From Dallia pectoralis (Eukaryota; Chordata; Actinopteri; Esociformes; Umbridae), in NCBI GenBank assembly GCA_029465975.1, contig CM055747.1:12510824-12574823 (forward strand): DNA of 64,000 nucleotides. The letters are read 5' to 3'. Shown here in pieces: positions 59,460 through 64,000 of the stretch. The position numbers were made by a program, and so were the translations under genes. The notes under the pieces were generated by a model. It saw only the letters and a program-made list of their open reading frames with translations. It was not told the DNA's origin and searched no databases. Each line of letters starts with the position of its first letter. Position 1 is the stretch's first letter.

Positions 59460-61445
59460 TGATAAAGGTGGAACATTTTCTCTCTGAACATCAGCAAGAG
59501 AAAATACCTGATTGTAGACTACAAGAAACAGATGGGTGAGCATAATGTGCTGATTGTAGACTACAAGAAACAGATGGGTGAGCATAGTGTGCTGATTGTA
59601 GACTACAAGAAACAGATGGGTGAGCATAATGTGCTGATTGTAGACTACAAGAAACAGATGGGTGAGCATAATGTGCTGATTGTAGACTACAAGAAACAGA
59701 TGGGTGAGCATAATGATATGATATAGACTACAAGAAACAGATGGGTGAGCATAATGTTCTGATTGTAGACTACAAGAAACATATGGGTGAGCATAATGTG
59801 CTGATTGTAGACTACAAGAAACAGATGGGTGAGCATATTGTGCTGATTGTAGACTACAAGAAACAGATGGGTGAGCATATTGTGCTGATTGTAGACTACA
59901 AGAAACAGATGGGTGAGCATAATGTGCTGATTGTAGACTACAAGAAACAGATGGGTGAGCATAATGTGCTGATTGTAGACTACAAGAAACAGAGAGGTGA
60001 GCATAATGTGCTGATTGTAGACTACAAGAAACAGATGGGTGAGCATATTGTGCTGATTGTAGACTACAAGAAACAGATGGGTGAGCATAATGTTCTGATT
60101 GTAGACTACAAGAAACAGATGGGTGAGCATAATGTGCTGATTGTAGACTACAAGAAACAGATGGGTGAGCATAATGTGCTGATTGTAGACTACAAGAAAC
60201 AGATGGGTGAGCATAATGTGCTGATTGTAGACTACAAGAAACAGATGGGTGAGCATAATGTGCTGATTGTAGACTACAAGAAACAGATGGGTGAGCATAA
60301 TGATATGATATAGACTACAAGAAACAGAGGGCCGAGCGTAATGAGCTGATTGTAGACTACAAGAAACAGATGGGTGAGCATAATGTGCTGATTGTAGACT
60401 ACAAGAAACAGATGGGTGAGCATAATGATATGATATAGACTACAAGAAACAGATGGGTGAGCATAATGTTCTGATTGTAGACTACAAGAAACATATGGGT
60501 GAGCATAATGTGCTGATTGTAGACTACAAGAAACAGATGGGTGAGCATATTGTGCTGATTGTAGACTACAAGAAACAGATGGGTGAGCATATTGTGCTGA
60601 TTGTAGACTACAAGAAACAGATGGGTGAGCATAATGTGCTGATTGTAGACTACAAGAAACAGATGGGTGAGCATAATGTGCTGATTGTAGACTACAAGAA
60701 ACAGAGAGGTGAGCATAATGTGCTGATTGTAGACTACAAGAAACAGATGGGTGAGCATATTGTGCTGATTGTAGACTACAAGAAACAGATGGGTGAGCAT
60801 AATGTTCTGATTGTAGACTACAAGAAACAGATGGGTGAGCATAATGTGCTGATTGTAGACTACAAGAAACAGATGGGTGAGCATAATGTGCTGATTGTAG
60901 ACTACAAGAAACAGATGGGTGAGCATAATGTGCTGATTGTAGACTACAAGAAACAGATGGGTGAGCATAATGTGCTGATTGTAGACTACAAGAAACAGAT
61001 GGGTGAGCATAATGATATGATATAGACTACAAGAAACAGAGGGCCGAGCGTAATGAGGTTCAAGTATCTCTGGATAAACTTCCTTAAGAGGTAAACATAA
61101 TCTACACACACAATTTTATTCGAGGACACGTTGGTGCCTCTCTCACTCAGAAGACTGCATAGACGTGCCATGGTATCTCAGATCCTAAAACATTTCTCCA
61201 GCTCCACCATTGAGAGCATTTTGACCCGCAGAAGAACCGTTCAGTACAACAGATGTACCGCCTGAGATGGCGAGGCTCTTTAAGAGGGTGGTGTGAACAG
61301 AGGAGTTCGTCACCAGAGCACCATGTCATCCACGGACCTCTACACCAGGAAGTGTCACAGGAAGACCCTAAAATAGTCAAAGACACCAGTCACCCAAAAT
61401 AGACTGTTATCTATGCCACCACAAGACACCGTAAGACAAAACGTC
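59460..61445 (+). pseudogene. LINE reverse-transcriptase C-terminal remnant containing a minisatellite
   Basis: Plus-strand translation gives LNISKRKYLIVDYKKQ at about 59488, where non-LTR elements have the N-x-S-K-T-K-E-hydrophobic-VDYRK segment after the reverse-transcriptase core. After the tandem array, family order resumes: FKYLWINF (about 61060), then LRRLHRR, SQILKHFSSSTIESIL (about 61170-61215), NRCTA, then STDLYTRKCHRKTLK (about 61325-61370). These match the conserved IL-FYSCTIESILT and LYTRRC-RKAL segments. Stops (TGA, TAA, TAG) and frameshifts break it. The upstream reverse-transcriptase core and endonuclease are absent. Confidence 0.78.
59513..61045. repeat. 42-bp minisatellite of LINE origin
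   Basis: About 36 units of tacaagaaacagatgggtga followed by gcataatgtgctgattgtag and ac, each encoding DYKKQMGEHNVLIV in phase with the LINE frame. Breaks with gatatgatatagac occur near 59712, 60300, 60424 and 61013. The 573-bp blocks 59741-60313 and 60453-61025 look identical (712-bp shift). Confidence 0.95.
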
Positions 61446-61492
61446 ATGTCTAGAACTGACAGGACTGTAACACTTTTTCTGTACTCTACCCA

Positions 61493-61496
<4 letters not shown>

Positions 61497-61525
<29 letters not shown>
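61497..61525. repeat. (CA)n microsatellite
   Basis: Short CA run just after the LINE remnant. Confidence 0.9.
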
Positions 61526-61527
<2 letters not shown>

Positions 61528-61591
61528 CACCCATCTGGCAATTCACAGATAATTCACAGATTATCTACAAAAAACGAATACTGATGTTGCG

Positions 61592-61613
61592 CGCACACAC
61601 ACACACACACACA

Positions 61614-61696
<83 letters not shown>
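61592..61696. repeat. (CA)n microsatellite
   Basis: About 105 bp of CA, with one CCC interruption near 61617. Confidence 0.95.
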
Positions 61697-61698
<2 letters not shown>

Positions 61699-62164
61699 TA
61701 AGGATAATCATGAAACAGTAGTTATCACATATCAACTAATCGAATGTATTTTAAATGCCCTTTTTACATCAGCAGAAGTCACAGAGTACCCCTACAGATT
61801 CCCAGGCTAGAATCCATGAAGCAACATGACAGAATGTCAGCAGAATGTCCAGGCAAATCTCCCTAGTAGGGTCATGACAGTGGCTTCTCTTCTGGGCGTG
61901 GCAAGTCCTCGTCTGCATGTGCCAGCTGAATATTATAAGAATCCATGGTCTGATGACCAACAGAGCAATAAATGTTGTGAGCTGTGTACAGAGTGTTTAG
62001 GCAGGATATAGATCTGGTGCAACTGGACACCCTGGAGCCAAGCCAAGGGGATGCTGGGCCAGCAGGTAGGACCAACATACGCTATTTATGTTTATCATCT
62101 ATCCTGTTGTTTGCTGACTTCAGAACTGCCTGCTGTACGTACACAAACCTTCCAATGCCTCATA
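61697..62164. other. Unannotated sequence
   Basis: About 470 bp with no recognisable feature between the CA run and the 19-bp array. Confidence 0.4.
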
Positions 62165-63335
62165 CACCAGTCATATCCACTGTATTCACTCATATCCACT
62201 GTATTCACTCATAGCCACTGTATTCACTCATAGCCACTGTATTCACTCATAGCCACTGTATTCACTCATAGCCACTGTATTCACTCATATCCACTGTATT
62301 CACTCATAGCCACTGTATTCACTCATAGCCACTGTATTCACTCATAGCCACTGTATTCACTCATAGCCACTGTATTCACTCATAGCCACTGTATTCACTC
62401 ATAGCCACTGTATTCACTCATATCCACTGTATTCACTCTGTACTGTATTCACTCAGTACTGTATCCACTCATATCCACTGTATTCACTCATATCCACTGT
62501 ATCCACTCATATCCACTGTATTCACTCATATCCACTGTATTCACTCATATCCACTGTATTCACTCTGTACTGTATTCACTCAGTACTGTATTCACTCATA
62601 TCCACTGTATTCACTCATATCCACTGTATTCACTCATAGCCACTGTATTCACTCATATCCACTGTATTCACTCATAGCCACTGTATTCACTCATAGCCAC
62701 TGTATTCACTCATATCCACTGTATTCACTCATATCCACTGTATTCACTCTGTACTGTATTCACTCAGTACTGTATTCACTCATATCCACTGTATTCACTC
62801 ATATCCACTGTATTCACTCATATCCACTGTATTCACTCATATCCACTGTATTCACTCATATCCACTGTATTCACTCATATTCACTGTATTCAGTCATATC
62901 CACTCATATCCACTGTATTCACTCAGTACTGTATTCACTCATATCCACTGTATTCACTCATATCCACTGTATTCACTCATATCCACTGTATTCACTCATA
63001 TCCACTGTATTCACTCATATTCACTGTATTCAGTCATATCCACTCATAGCCACTGTATTCACTCAGTACTGTATTCACTCATATCCACTGTATTCACTCA
63101 TATCCACTGTATTCACTCATATCCACTGTATTCACTCATATTCACTGTATTCAGTCATATCCACTCATATCCACTGTATTCACTCAGTACTGTATTCACT
63201 CATATCCACTGTATTCACTCATATCCACTGTATTCACTCATATCCACTGTATTCACTAATATCCACTGTATTCACTCATATTCACTGTATTCAGTCATAT
63301 CCACTCATATCCACTGTATTCACTCTGTACTGTAT
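62165..63335. repeat. 19-bp minisatellite
   Basis: About 60 units of cactcatatccactgtatt, with atagcc and ctgtact/cagtact variants. The latter recur as a higher-order pattern (for example 62437-62456, 62561-62590, 62746-62776). Confidence 0.93.
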
Positions 63336-64000
63336 TCAATGTATTCACTATATACTGTATGCACTGTATCTGCTCTATACTGTATTCACTATATACTGTA
63401 TGCACTGTATCTTCTCTATACTGTATACACTCTGTACTGTATGCATTTTATCCACTATATACTGTATGCACTGTATCTTCTCTATACTGTATACACTCTG
63501 TACTGTATGCATTTTATCCACTATATACTGTATGCACTGTATCTTCTCTATACTGTATACACTCTGTACTGTATGCATTTTATCCACTATATACTGTATG
63601 CACTGTATCTTCTCTATACTGTAGTCACTATATACGGTATGCACTGTATCTTCTCTATACTGTATGCACTCTGTACTGTATGCACTTTATCCACTATATA
63701 CTGTATGCACTGTATCTTCTCTATACTGTAGTCACTATATACTGTATGCACTGTATCTTCTCTATACTGTAGTCACTATATACTGTATGCACTGTATCTT
63801 CTCTATACTGTATACACTCTGTACTGTATGCATTTTATCCACTATATACTGTATGCACTGTATCTTCTCTATACTGTAGTCACTATATACTGTATGCACT
63901 GTATCTTCTCTATACTGTATGCACTCTGTACTGTATGCACTTTATCCACTTTATACTGTATGCACTGTATCTTTCATATACTGTATGCACTCTGTACTGT
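63336..64000. repeat. About 66-bp higher-order repeat, runs off the window
   Basis: Units of atgcactgtatcttctctat, actgtatacactctgtactg and tatgcattttatccactata, with a shorter form having actgtagtcactatatactg. It derives from the same actgtatncact core as the preceding 19-bp array. Open in several frames; no gene implied. Confidence 0.92.

Noticed and set aside
59687..61109. 203- and 236-codon minus ORFs with LTHLFLVVYNQHIM repeats
   Set aside because: Antisense of the LINE-derived array, whose sense strand explains the frame.

Overview
This window is vertebrate and almost certainly teleost. It has Tc1/mariner-like transposons of the families common in salmoniform, esociform and other ray-finned fishes, a non-LTR retrotransposon remnant, long GT/CA microsatellites and very large minisatellites. 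It also holds a split, multi-exon synaptic gene on the minus strand. I cannot fix the species from sequence alone.

The only host gene I can support is a neuroligin, best matched to NLGN2. Its first coding exon (57444-57939), a 54-nt cassette exon at the position of neuroligin splice site A (31980-32033) and the next constitutive exon (5534-5683) lie on the minus strand. All have GT/AG borders and phase-1 junctions. The rest of the gene should lie beyond base 1. The window is therefore mostly two introns of about 25.4 and 26.3 kb, plus about 6 kb upstream of the start codon. A UGCAUG motif at intron +11 and a long polypyrimidine tract flank the cassette exon, which suggests RBFOX/PTB-type control.

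The introns are packed with tandem repeats. The listed arrays add up to about 27 kb, roughly 43% of the window. They include: a GT/TCAG array (3.7-4.8 kb); a 36-bp array with higher-order structure (6.0-10.5 kb); a 33-bp array split by a hAT-like foldback element (13.0-15.1 kb); a 44/45-bp array (15.6-23.6 kb) split by an intact LTR element (16458-20067); 41-bp, 33-bp and 19-bp polypyrimidine arrays (23.7-27.1 kb); 52-, 53- and 17-bp arrays back to back (34.6-40.0 kb); a Tc1-TIR-derived array (41.3-41.8 kb); a 79-bp array (47.2-49.2 kb); a 47-bp array (54.0-55.5 kb); a 42-bp array grown inside a LINE reverse-transcriptase remnant (59.5-61.0 kb); and 19-bp and about 66-bp arrays running off the right edge.

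The most notable mobile element is the 3.6-kb LTR element. Its two 416-bp LTRs look identical by eye, it has a perfect 5-bp target duplication inside the minisatellite, and it lacks pol. Its interior is a GC-rich repeat in which every unit carries an ATGGC core resembling a YY1 site and which stays open in several frames. Other elements are several decayed Tc1-like copies, a 943-bp TTAA-flanked foldback and a 1154-bp hAT-like foldback. Most long ORFs here are by-products of repeat units without stops, not genes.
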